16,087 nucleotides of DNA from an uncultured Actinomycetes bacterium (GCA_903953805.1 CAJBLC010000050.1:1-16087), one strand, 5' to 3'. Positions 8,289 to 15,330 are shown, numbered from the stretch's first letter. The notes: generated from the letters alone by a model not told the origin. Numbers and translations are program-made.

Positions 8289-8483
8289 ATGGCATCGAAT
8301 GAAGAAGGCGCGCTCTGGTCGATCCTGGGCTACCTGCTATCAGGCCTGCTCATCTGGGGTGGCATCGGCTACGGATTAGATCGCTGGCTCAACCCACACC
8401 ACCACTGGTTCATGCTCGTCGGCTGTCTGCTCGGCATGGGCGCCTCGATCTACCTCGTCTGGCTCCGCTTCGGCCGAGAGTAA
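8289..8483 (+). CDS. atpZ: AtpZ-like small F1Fo-ATPase accessory membrane protein
   Basis: This 64-aa protein has two hydrophobic helices (about residues 11-29 and 41-57) joined by the conserved-looking GYGLDRWLNPHHHW loop. The pattern LLSGLLIWGGIGYGLDRWL followed by G-x-x-x-G-rich helix LVGCLLGMGASIYLVW is typical of the AtpZ/AtpI-like small protein family (old name: putative F0F1-ATPase subunit, Ca/Mg transport). It probably helps ATP synthase assembly or stability; the ion-transport idea is not shown by the sequence. It has one of the strongest Shine-Dalgarno sites here, GGGGAGG at about 8277-8283. It follows the AtpI-like gene; in Bacillus the order is atpZ then atpI. The intergenic gap that follows may separate it transcriptionally from atpB. 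Confidence 0.8.
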   Translation: MASNEEGALWSILGYLLSGLLIWGGIGYGLDRWLNPHHHWFMLVGCLLGMGASIYLVWLRFGRE

Positions 8484-8624
8484 TACCCGCCAAGAGTTAG
8501 GCTCAAAATCACTTTTTTGTTACCTCCGTGGGTTTTGGTTTTTGACTCGCTGCTAATAGGGTTACGCCGTCTTCCCATGAATATTTAAGTTTTAGCCGCT
8601 TTAAATGATGTAAAGGGAGAGTGC
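8484..8624 (+). promoter_or_regulatory. Leader region of the atpB operon with a candidate promoter
   Basis: This is the longest gene-free gap between genes (141 bp), and it is AT-richer than its surroundings. A possible sigma-70-type promoter is TTGGTT at 8535-8540, 16 bases, then TAGGGT at 8557-8562. The better-looking TTGACT at 8542-8547 has no suitable -10 at 15-18 bases. Just before atpB there is a two-codon open frame ATG ATG TAA at 8605-8613, a small inverted repeat CTTTA/TAAAG (8599-8603, 8611-8615), and the atpB Shine-Dalgarno GGGAG at 8615-8619. No hairpin precedes the T6 run at 8513-8518, so I do not call a terminator for atpZ. Promoter assignment is tentative. Confidence 0.4.
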
Positions 8625-9407
8625 GTGTTCGCGTCTGCTGTAGCTGGCCCGGGGTTCGTCCCGCCAAGCACCAATGACTTCAATCTGCCTCCCGTTTTCG
8701 GCAATAGCGCATACTCAACAAAGCCAGTTCTGCTCGTCTTCTTGAGCGTCATTCTTATCTCAATCTTCTTCATCGCTGCGGCTCGCAAAGCTGCGATCGT
8801 TCCTGGCAAGCTCCAATTTGTTGGCGAGTCAATCTACGCATTCGTCCGCAAGGATCTTGCTGAAGAGATCATCGGACACGAGTTCCTTCAGTTCGTGCCA
8901 TTCCTCTTCACACTCTTCACCTTTGTTCTTGTGAACAATGTCTTCGGAATTATTCCGTTCTTGCAATTCCCAGCGATGTCACACGTTTCGTTCCCCTATG
9001 TGCTTGCTGGATTCTCATACTTCATCTTCCATGCAATCGGAATCAAGAAGCAGGGACTTATTAAGTACCTCAAGGGAATTGCATTCCTTCCGGGTGTTCC
9101 AAAGTTTGCTTACATTCTCTTGACTCCAATTGAGATCGCAACTTATTTCCTTATCCGTCCAGTGACACTCTCACTGCGGTTATTTGCAAATATGTTCGCC
9201 GGTCACTTGCTCCTCTTGGTCTTCATCGGTGGCGGTAACTACATGCTCCACGACAACCACCTCTTGATGAAGATCTTGTCGCCATTCTCCTTTGGCTTCG
9301 GTATCGCAATGACCTTCTTCGAGTTCATGGTGCAGTGCCTCCAGGCCTACATCATCACCCTTCTCTCAGCCCTCTTTATTGCAGGCGCTTTGGCAGAAGA
9401 GCACTAA
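8625..9407 (+). CDS. atpB: ATP synthase F0 subunit a
   Basis: Subunit a is the stator channel of the membrane sector, forming the two proton half-channels against the c-ring. The 260-aa protein has five to six hydrophobic segments, beginning near residue 34. The essential arginine is R185 in LSLRLFANMFAGH, the most diagnostic motif of the family. The C-terminal helix carries MVQCLQAYIITLLSALF, where the Q-x-Y pattern is also conserved. The start is a GTG at 8625, supported by GGGAG five bases upstream and by the N-terminal length; ATGs upstream are out of frame or closed by stops. It is the first gene of an eight-gene operon, and a hairpin lies between it and atpE. Confidence 0.97.
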   Translation: MFASAVAGPGFVPPSTNDFNLPPVFGNSAYSTKPVLLVFLSVILISIFFIAAARKAAIVPGKLQFVGESIYAFVRKDLAEEIIGHEFLQFVPFLFTLFTFVLVNNVFGIIPFLQFPAMSHVSFPYVLAGFSYFIFHAIGIKKQGLIKYLKGIAFLPGVPKFAYILLTPIEIATYFLIRPVTLSLRLFANMFAGHLLLLVFIGGGNYMLHDNHLLMKILSPFSFGFGIAMTFFEFMVQCLQAYIITLLSALFIAGALAEEH

Positions 9408-9430
9408 TCAGAGTTTTTACCCAGCAACTC

Positions 9431-9452
9431 CTTATTGGCACTTGCCAGTAAG
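9431..9452 (+). promoter_or_regulatory. Hairpin in the atpB-atpE spacer
   Basis: A 9-bp stem is formed by CTTATTGGC (9431-9439) and GCCAGTAAG (9444-9452) with a four-base ACTT loop. All positions pair, counting one G-U wobble. It ends 10 bases before the GAAAGG Shine-Dalgarno (9463-9468) of atpE and is not followed by a T-run, so it is not a terminator. Its place just upstream of the gene needed in highest copy suggests a role in mRNA stability or translation of atpE, by analogy with the E. coli atpE leader, which enhances translation. The structure is seen; the function is inferred. Confidence 0.6.
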
Positions 9453-9476
9453 TACAACGAACGAAAGGCAACAAAG

Positions 9477-9680
9477 ATGAAAGGCACACTCAACCTGGTC
9501 GGTTATGGCCTATCTGCAATCGGACCTGCAATCGCAACTGGCTTAATCTTCGCCGCTTATATCAACGGTGTAGCACGTCAGCCTGAGGCACGCTCAGTCT
9601 TGCAGCCAATCGCATTCCTCGGCTTCGCACTTGCAGAAGCTTTGGCACTCTTCGGACTCGTTCTCGCGTTCGTCCTCTAA
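9477..9680 (+). CDS. atpE: ATP synthase F0 subunit c
   Basis: Subunit c forms the rotating ring that carries protons. The product is 67 aa, a two-helix hairpin with the polar loop GVARQPEA at residues 31-38. The ion-binding carboxylate is E54 in LAEALALFGL. Helix 1 lacks the glutamine, and helix 2 the E-S/T plus tyrosine pattern, of sodium-binding rings, so proton coupling is expected. I chose the ATG at 9477, with GAAAGG eight bases upstream, over the in-frame TTG at 9435. The latter lies inside the upstream hairpin, has no Shine-Dalgarno, and would add 14 charged residues not seen in the family. The gene sits between atpB and atpF as usual. Confidence 0.96.
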   Translation: MKGTLNLVGYGLSAIGPAIATGLIFAAYINGVARQPEARSVLQPIAFLGFALAEALALFGLVLAFVL

Positions 9681-9716
9681 GTCATTCATTAAGACCCTTT
9701 AGACAGGAATAAAGAG

Positions 9717-10244
9717 ATGCATTCTCGTTTTGTCGCTGAAGCAGCGCAGAGCCCGCTCGTTCCAAAGCCAGCGGAGTTAATCGTCGGCGTTATCGCCTTC
9801 GCATTGCTCTTCATGGTTCTCCGTAAGTTCGTTACGCCAATGTTTGAAAAGGCATTTGCAGCACGTACTGAGGCGATCCAGGGCGGAATTGAAAAGGCAG
9901 AGCGCGCACAGCTCGAAGCAGCAAAGGCACTTGAGTCATACACGGCTCAACTCGCTGATGCTCGTGGCGAAGCTGCGAAGATCCGTGAAGAAGCTCGCGT
10001 CCAAGGCGCAGCGATCATCGAAGATCTTCGTGCGCAGGCACAAGAGGAAGCTGCTCGTATTACTGCAGCAGCCCATAGTTCAATCGAAGCAGAGCGTGAG
10101 AAGGCAATCTCTTCTCTCCGTGCTGAAGTTGGAACTTTGGCCGTTGATCTTGCATCCAAGATCGTCGGAGAAGCACTTGAAGACCAGGTACGACAATCTC
10201 GTATTGTCGATCGCTTCTTAGAAGACTTGGAGAAGAGCAAGTAA
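9717..10244 (+). CDS. atpF: ATP synthase F0 subunit b
   Basis: Subunit b is the peripheral stalk, tethering subunit a to F1 through delta. The 175-aa protein has one N-terminal membrane helix (about residues 21-37, ELIVGVIAFALLFMVLRKFV) followed by a long Ala/Glu/Arg-rich coiled coil up to about residue 150 and a short C-terminal part for binding delta. There is a single b gene and no b' copy, consistent with a homodimeric stalk. The ATG at 9717 has AGGA eight bases upstream. Its stop overlaps the atpH start as TAATG, so delta is probably translated by reinitiation. It is not fused to delta, unlike the second b-type subunit of mycobacteria. Confidence 0.96.
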   Translation: MHSRFVAEAAQSPLVPKPAELIVGVIAFALLFMVLRKFVTPMFEKAFAARTEAIQGGIEKAERAQLEAAKALESYTAQLADARGEAAKIREEARVQGAAIIEDLRAQAQEEAARITAAAHSSIEAEREKAISSLRAEVGTLAVDLASKIVGEALEDQVRQSRIVDRFLEDLEKSK

Positions 10245-11071
10245 TGATCGTTCTCGGTGGTAGCAGTCGCCAAGCTCTCTTGGCGCTTCGTGGTGCACTT
10301 GATGAGCAGCTCAAGGGCGCTTCATCAGCTGAGTGCACCGCACTATCAGCCGACCTCTTTAAGGCGCTCGGTGCATTGGCATCGTCAATCGGTCTACGCC
10401 GAGCACTTACAGATCCAGCACGCGATCATGCATCAAAGACTGCACTTATCAATGATCTCTTCGGTAAAGAGATCGGCGCAAAGGCGCTCGCACTTCTCGT
10501 AAGTGCCGCATCTTCTCGCTGGTCTTCATCAGGCGAGATCGCCGATGCACTTGAACAGATCGCAGTTGAGGCTGAGGCGACAGCAGCAAATCAGGAGAAC
10601 GCTCTTGATGCTGTTGAGGAAGAGCTCTTCACCTTCTCACGTCTGCTTGTTACACATAATGATCTTCGCTTGGCTCTTAATGATCGCGCTGATTCACTCG
10701 AACGTAAGCGCGCGCTCATCGACACCATCTTCGCTTCAAAGGCCAACGCTTCAACCGTTCGCCTTCTCGAAGCACTTGTCAGCGGATCCCGCGGTCGCAG
10801 CATCGAAGCAGCTCTCGCTGCCTTTGCTCACGCAGTGTCTGCTCGCCGTAACCGCCTCGTGGCAATTGTCCGTAGCGTCGTTGCCTTGACCCCAGCTCAG
10901 CGCGAGAAGCTCTCAGCAGCTCTCACCAAGCAGGTCGGACAGCCGGTCCATATCAACACCGAGCTTGATCCATCAGTACTCGGCGGAATCGAAGTTCGCT
11001 TCGCTGACGAGATCATCGATGGCACCATCAGCAATCGTTTGGCAGAAGCGAGCAGAGCGCTCGCAGTTTAA
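10244..11071 (+). CDS. atpH: ATP synthase F1 subunit delta (long actinobacterial form, internally duplicated)
   Basis: Delta sits on top of F1 and joins it to the b stalk. At 275 aa it is about 95 residues longer than the E. coli protein. The extra length is explained by a repeat of the helical N-terminal (OSCP-type) domain. Residues 38-107 and 128-195 align at an offset of 90, with L51-R52 and L141-R142, K65 and K155, A67-L68-I69 and A157-L158-I159, and F73 and F163 matching. The C-terminal domain follows, with ALTPAQREKL, VGQPVHINTELDPSVLGG and the terminal IDGTISNRL motif. A similarly extended delta is known from other actinobacteria, including the delta part of the mycobacterial b-delta fusion. 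The start overlaps the atpF stop by one base. Confidence 0.93.
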   Translation: MIVLGGSSRQALLALRGALDEQLKGASSAECTALSADLFKALGALASSIGLRRALTDPARDHASKTALINDLFGKEIGAKALALLVSAASSRWSSSGEIADALEQIAVEAEATAANQENALDAVEEELFTFSRLLVTHNDLRLALNDRADSLERKRALIDTIFASKANASTVRLLEALVSGSRGRSIEAALAAFAHAVSARRNRLVAIVRSVVALTPAQREKLSAALTKQVGQPVHINTELDPSVLGGIEVRFADEIIDGTISNRLAEASRALAV

Positions 11072-11080
11072 AAACAGAAT

Positions 11081-11106
11081 TCAATTCCCACCCAAGAGGG
11101 GATTGA
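11081..11106 (+). promoter_or_regulatory. Hairpin in the atpH-atpA spacer
   Basis: In the 63-base gap before atpA, TCAATTCCC (11081-11089) pairs with GGGGATTGA (11098-11106) over nine positions, including one U-G wobble, around an eight-base loop. No T-run follows, and the Shine-Dalgarno GAGGG of atpA comes 15 bases later. It is therefore unlikely to end transcription. It may protect or separate mRNA segments, since this is the boundary between stalk genes and the catalytic alpha gene. Function is inferred only. Confidence 0.5.
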
Positions 11107-11134
11107 CCAGTAAGAGAGACAGAGGGAATACATC

Positions 11135-12691
11135 ATGGCGGAGCTAACAATTCGTCCCGAAGAGATTCGCGACGCACTTGCAAAGCACGTTGCTTCTTAT
11201 AACCCAGGAGCTGCTGCACGAGATGAGATCGGCACAGTAACCGAGGCAGGCGACGGAATCGCACGCGTTGAGGGACTACCTTCAACAATGACCAATGAAC
11301 TTTTGAAGTTTGAGAACGGAACGTTAGGCCTAGCGCTTAACCTCGACGTTCGCGAGATCGGTGTCGTTATCTTGGGCGAGTTCACCGGTATCGAAGAAGG
11401 AACATCAGTCCGCCGTACTGGAGAAATTCTCTCTGTTCCAGTCGGAGATGGATTCTTGGGCCGCGTTGTTAATGCACTCGGTGAGCCAATCGATGGCAAG
11501 GGCGAGATCAAGGCCGAGACCACCCGTGCTCTTGAAGTTCAGGCGCCTACCGTTGTTCAGCGCCAGCCGGTGAAAGAGCCAATGCAGACAGGTATTAAGG
11601 CGATCGATGCAATGACAGCGATTGGTCGCGGTCAGCGTCAGTTGATCATCGGTGACCGTCAGACTGGTAAGACTGCGATTGCGATCGACACCATCATCAA
11701 CCAGCGCGATAACTGGAAGACTGGCGATCCAAAGAAGCAGGTTAAGTGCATCTACGTTGCTATCGGTCAGAAGGGCTCAACAATTGCATCAGTTAAGGGT
11801 GCACTTGAGGCTGCTGGCGCGATGGAGTACACAACAATCGTTGCTGCTCCTGCATCAGATTCAGCAGGCTTCAAGTACCTCGCTCCATATACCGGTTCTT
11901 CAATCGGTCAGCACTGGATGTATAACGGCCAGCATGTATTGATCATCTTCGATGATCTCTCTAAGCAGGCTGAGGCATACCGCTCAGTCTCACTTCTTCT
12001 CCGTCGCCCACCAGGCCGTGAGGCTTACCCAGGCGATGTCTTCTACTTGCACTCTCGCCTTCTTGAGCGTTGCGCAAAGCTCTCTGATGAGCTCGGTGGC
12101 GGTTCTATGACCGGCTTGCCAATCATTGAGACAAAGGGAAATGACGTCTCAGCGTTTATTCCAACTAACGTAATTTCGATTACTGATGGTCAGTGCTTCC
12201 TTGAGACCGACTTGTTCAACGCTGGCGTTCGCCCAGCGATCAACGTGGGTATCTCAGTATCACGCGTGGGTGGATCAGCACAGACTAAGGCGATCAAGAA
12301 GATTGCTGGACGTCTCCGTCTCGATCTCGCTCAGTACCGTGAACTCGAAGCATTCGCAGCATTCGGTTCAGATCTCGATGCCGCATCAAAGGCTCAACTC
12401 GAGCGCGGTGCTCGCATGGTTGAACTCTTGAAGCAGGGTCAGTACTCGCCTTACTCAGTAGAGCGCCAAGCGGCATCTATCTGGGCTGGTACAACTGGCA
12501 AGATGGATTCGATTCCAGTTGCTGATATCCGCCGCTTTGAATCAGAGTTCCTCGACTTCATCGCACGTGAGCGCGCTTCAATCTTTGAAGTGATCTCATC
12601 AACTCGCGAACTCTCAGATGACACAGTCTCAGCTCTTGAAGAAGCGATCACAACCTTCAAGACTCAGTTCCAGTCTTCAGAGGTGAAGTAA
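11135..12691 (+). CDS. atpA: ATP synthase F1 subunit alpha
   Basis: Alpha carries the non-catalytic nucleotide sites of the F1 hexamer and contributes an arginine finger to the catalytic sites on beta. The 518-aa protein has the N-terminal beta-barrel domain, the Walker A GDRQTGKT at residues 173-180, the Walker B region HVLIIFDDLSK, the RRPPGREAYPGD segment and the arginine finger R377 in SVSRVGGSAQ. All are intact. The length is slightly above the E. coli protein and below mycobacterial alpha, which carries a C-terminal extension; here the chain ends soon after the helical C-terminal domain. The ATG at 11135 has GAGGG eight bases upstream. atpG starts six bases after its stop. Confidence 0.98.
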   Translation: MAELTIRPEEIRDALAKHVASYNPGAAARDEIGTVTEAGDGIARVEGLPSTMTNELLKFENGTLGLALNLDVREIGVVILGEFTGIEEGTSVRRTGEILSVPVGDGFLGRVVNALGEPIDGKGEIKAETTRALEVQAPTVVQRQPVKEPMQTGIKAIDAMTAIGRGQRQLIIGDRQTGKTAIAIDTIINQRDNWKTGDPKKQVKCIYVAIGQKGSTIASVKGALEAAGAMEYTTIVAAPASDSAGFKYLAPYTGSSIGQHWMYNGQHVLIIFDDLSKQAEAYRSVSLLLRRPPGREAYPGDVFYLHSRLLERCAKLSDELGGGSMTGLPIIETKGNDVSAFIPTNVISITDGQCFLETDLFNAGVRPAINVGISVSRVGGSAQTKAIKKIAGRLRLDLAQYRELEAFAAFGSDLDAASKAQLERGARMVELLKQGQYSPYSVERQAASIWAGTTGKMDSIPVADIRRFESEFLDFIARERASIFEVISSTRELSDDTVSALEEAITTFKTQFQSSEVK

Positions 12692-12697
12692 GAACCC

Positions 12698-13588
12698 ATG
12701 GGTGCCCAACTACGCGTCTATCGCCGCCGAATGCGTTCGGTTAAGGCGACGAAGAAGATCACGAAGGCAATGGAGTTAATCTCTGCCTCTCGTATCGTCA
12801 AGGCGCAGCAACGCGTGAACGCTTCTTCGCCATATGCGAATGAGCTCACTCAGGCTGTCACAGCGGTTGCAACCTTCTCGAAGGTTGATCATCCGTTGAC
12901 GACTCCATCAACCTCACCACGTCGCGCAGCAGTTTTGATTATCGCTGCTGACCGTGGAATGGCCGGCGCATATTCAAATGCGGCGATCAAAGAGGGCGAT
13001 AACGTCGTTGCCGCACTTACTGCGCGGGGGATTACCCCAGATGTCTTCCTAGTCGGTCGCAAGGCGCTGAACTATTACAAGTTCCGCAACCGTGCGATCG
13101 CTGGATCATGGACCGGCTTCTCTGATAACCCACAGTTTGCCCATGCTCGTGAAGTTTCAGCAGCGTTGATCACAGCATTTCTTGCTGAGAACGATCGTGC
13201 CGATGAACTCCACATTATCTACACTCAATTTAAATCAATGATCACCCAGATTCCTGTTACTAATCAGGTTCTGCCATTGGTCACCGAGGAGGCGCCAGCA
13301 GGCTTGCTTCCACAATATGAGTTCGAGCCAGATGCATCTGAGGTACTGAACGCACTTCTACCTCGCTACGTCGAAGCTCGAGTCTTTAACGCGATGTTGC
13401 AATCAGCAGCTTCAGAGCATGCTGCTCGCCGTCGCGCTATGAAGTCAGCGACTGATAACGCTGACGAGCTCATTAAGTCACTTACCCGACTTGCCAACGC
13501 GGCTCGTCAGGCAGAGATCACCCAAGAAATCAGTGAAATTGTTGGCGGAGCAGATGCTCTTGCCTCAGCTAGCGCAGGGAGCGAATAA
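12698..13588 (+). CDS. atpG: ATP synthase F1 subunit gamma
   Basis: Gamma is the central rotor shaft, turning inside the alpha/beta hexamer. The 296-aa protein has the expected N-terminal coiled-coil helix (VYRRRMRSVKATKKITKAMELISASRI), a middle Rossmann-like domain beginning near AAVLIIAADRGMAGAYSN, and the conserved C-terminal helix ARRRAMKSATDNADELIKSL followed by ARQAEITQEISEIVGGADAL. There is no large insertion in the middle domain beyond normal bacterial size. The ATG at 12698 lies six bases after atpA with only a distant GAGG, so coupling to atpA is likely. The stop overlaps the atpD start as TAATG. Confidence 0.97.
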   Translation: MGAQLRVYRRRMRSVKATKKITKAMELISASRIVKAQQRVNASSPYANELTQAVTAVATFSKVDHPLTTPSTSPRRAAVLIIAADRGMAGAYSNAAIKEGDNVVAALTARGITPDVFLVGRKALNYYKFRNRAIAGSWTGFSDNPQFAHAREVSAALITAFLAENDRADELHIIYTQFKSMITQIPVTNQVLPLVTEEAPAGLLPQYEFEPDASEVLNALLPRYVEARVFNAMLQSAASEHAARRRAMKSATDNADELIKSLTRLANAARQAEITQEISEIVGGADALASASAGSE

Positions 13589-15024
13589 TGACATCAGCTA
13601 CAGCAACCAAGAACGGCCGCGTTGCTCGCGTAATCGGACCGGTGGTGGACATTGAGTTCCCATCTGATGCGATGCCCGAGATCTTCAACGCCCTCCGTGT
13701 TGAGGTCGAGCTCTCAGGTACTACTCGTACCCTGACCCTCGAAGTTGCACAGCACATCGGCGATAACCTCGTCCGTGCGATCTCGATGCAACCTACTGAT
13801 GGAATGGTTCGTGGTGCCTCAGTATCAGATACTGGCGCTCCTATCTCTGTTCCAGTCGGTGACGTTACAAAGGGCCACGTCTTCAACACCCTTGGCGAGT
13901 CACTCGACGTTCCAACATCATCACTCGACATTAAAGAGCGTTGGCCTATCCACCGCACAGCACCAGCATTCGATCAGCTCGAGTCAAAGACCGAGATGTT
14001 CGAGACCGGTATCAAAGTTATCGACCTCCTCACACCATATGTAAAGGGCGGAAAGATCGGCCTCTTCGGTGGTGCCGGTGTTGGTAAGACCGTTCTTATC
14101 CAAGAAATGATCTACCGCGTAGCTGAAAACTTCGGTGGTGTATCTGTATTCGCTGGTGTTGGTGAGCGTACCCGTGAAGGTAACGACCTCTTCCTCGAAA
14201 TGACAGAGACTGGCGTTATCAATAAGACTGCACTGGTCTTCGGTCAGATGGATGAGCCACCTGGGACTCGTTTGCGCGTTGCGCTCTCAGCTCTCACAAT
14301 GGCTGAATACTTCCGTGACGTTCAGAACCAAGATGTATTGCTCTTCATCGACAACATCTTCCGCTTCACACAGGCAGGTTCAGAGGTTTCAACACTTCTC
14401 GGCCGTATGCCATCTGCAGTGGGATATCAGCCAACCTTGGCTGATGAGATGGGTCAGCTCCAGGAGCGCATCACATCAACACGTGGTCACTCGATCACAT
14501 CGATGCAGGCGATTTACGTCCCTGCCGATGACATCACCGACCCAGCTCCACACACAACATTCGCACACTTGGATGCAACAACCGTGTTGTCTCGTCCAAT
14601 CTCAGAGCTCGGTATCTACCCTGCGGTGGATCCACTCGACTCAACATCACGTATCTTGGATCCTCGCTACATCGGCGAGCACCACTTCCGCGTTGCAAAC
14701 CGCATCAAGCAGATCTTGCAGCGTTACAAGGATCTCCAGGACATCATCGCGATCTTGGGTATCGATGAACTCTCTGAAGAAGACCGTATCTTGGTTGGTC
14801 GCGCCCGTCGTATCCAGCGCTTCCTCTCACAGAACACCTTCGTGGCGAAGGTCTTCACAGGTATCGATGGTTCATTCGTTCCATTGAAGGACACAATCGA
14901 AGCCTTCGAAGCACTTGCTGATGGTAAGTATGACCACGTTCCAGAGCAGGCATTCTTCATGTGCGGTGGCCTCGACGATGTTGAGCGCAAGGCTGCAGAG
15001 CTTGCTGCATCGGTAAAGGCTTAA
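13588..15024 (+). CDS. atpD: ATP synthase F1 subunit beta
   Basis: Beta holds the catalytic ATP synthesis/hydrolysis sites. The 478-aa protein has the Walker A GGAGVGKT at residues 161-168, the catalytic glutamate E193 in GVGERTREGND, the Walker B stretch DVLLFIDNIFR, LGRMPSAVGYQPTL, and the DELSEED lever motif near residue 393 that contacts gamma and, in other species, the epsilon C-terminal domain. Everything required for catalysis is present. The ATG at 13588 overlaps the atpG stop by one base and is preceded by a strong GGGAG at 13577-13581. atpC starts three bases after the stop. Confidence 0.99.
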   Translation: MTSATATKNGRVARVIGPVVDIEFPSDAMPEIFNALRVEVELSGTTRTLTLEVAQHIGDNLVRAISMQPTDGMVRGASVSDTGAPISVPVGDVTKGHVFNTLGESLDVPTSSLDIKERWPIHRTAPAFDQLESKTEMFETGIKVIDLLTPYVKGGKIGLFGGAGVGKTVLIQEMIYRVAENFGGVSVFAGVGERTREGNDLFLEMTETGVINKTALVFGQMDEPPGTRLRVALSALTMAEYFRDVQNQDVLLFIDNIFRFTQAGSEVSTLLGRMPSAVGYQPTLADEMGQLQERITSTRGHSITSMQAIYVPADDITDPAPHTTFAHLDATTVLSRPISELGIYPAVDPLDSTSRILDPRYIGEHHFRVANRIKQILQRYKDLQDIIAILGIDELSEEDRILVGRARRIQRFLSQNTFVAKVFTGIDGSFVPLKDTIEAFEALADGKYDHVPEQAFFMCGGLDDVERKAAELAASVKA

Positions 15025-15027
15025 TAC

Positions 15028-15285
15028 ATGGCATCATCCAATCTCACCGTTGAAGTTGTATCTCCAGAGAAGCGCGTCTGGTCTGGCGAAGCAACAATGG
15101 TTTCAGCACGCACCCTCGAAGGTGACATTGGAATCTTGCCTGACCACGCACCACTTCTTGGTGTCTTGGTCGATGGAACTGTTTCAATCAAAGCGAGCGA
15201 TGGCTCATCACATGAGTTCCAGATGAGCGGTGGCTTTATCTCAGTATCGAAGAACCGTGTCTCAGTTCTCGGTGAGAGCGCTTAA
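15028..15285 (+). CDS. atpC: ATP synthase F1 subunit epsilon, N-terminal domain only
   Basis: Epsilon binds the foot of gamma and couples it to the c-ring. This 85-aa product contains only the N-terminal beta-sandwich: LTVEVVSPEKRVWSGEA, the GDIGILPDHAPLL motif and a final strand ending VSVLGESA. The two-helix C-terminal domain, which inhibits ATP hydrolysis in many bacteria, is missing. E. coli epsilon is about 138 aa and the mycobacterial one about 121. The TAA is followed within 17 bases by the operon terminator, so there is no room for a frameshifted remainder. The coupling function should survive. AAAGG at 15015-15019, eight bases before the ATG, is a good ribosome-binding site. The gene is intact as an open frame rather than a pseudogene. 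Confidence 0.93.
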   Translation: MASSNLTVEVVSPEKRVWSGEATMVSARTLEGDIGILPDHAPLLGVLVDGTVSIKASDGSSHEFQMSGGFISVSKNRVSVLGESA

Positions 15286-15301
15286 CAAGTAGAACGTAGA
15301 G

Positions 15302-15330
15302 TGGCCTCACCTTCGGGTGGGGCCATTTTT
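15302..15330 (+). terminator. Rho-independent terminator of the atp operon
   Basis: TGGCCTCACC (15302-15311) and GGTGGGGCCA (15316-15325) form a 10-bp GC-rich stem with one wobble pair and a stable TTCG tetraloop. Five Ts follow immediately at 15326-15330. It begins 17 bases after the atpC stop. The T-run overlaps the stop codon of the convergent tetR gene (15329-15331). On the minus strand the hairpin is not followed by a T-run, so it should act mainly on the atp transcript. Confidence 0.92.

Noticed and set aside
8505..8520. T6 run after atpZ as a possible terminator
   Set aside because: No stable hairpin precedes it; only three or four pairs can be formed.
9435..9476. Upstream TTG start giving an 81-aa AtpE
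   Set aside because: It lies inside the spacer hairpin, lacks a Shine-Dalgarno and adds a charged 14-residue tail not found in c subunits.
14252..14887. A 211-codon open frame in another frame inside atpD
   Set aside because: It lies wholly within the strongly conserved atpD, its product is a Ser/His/Arg/Gln-rich low-quality sequence, and it is explained by the codon usage of atpD.
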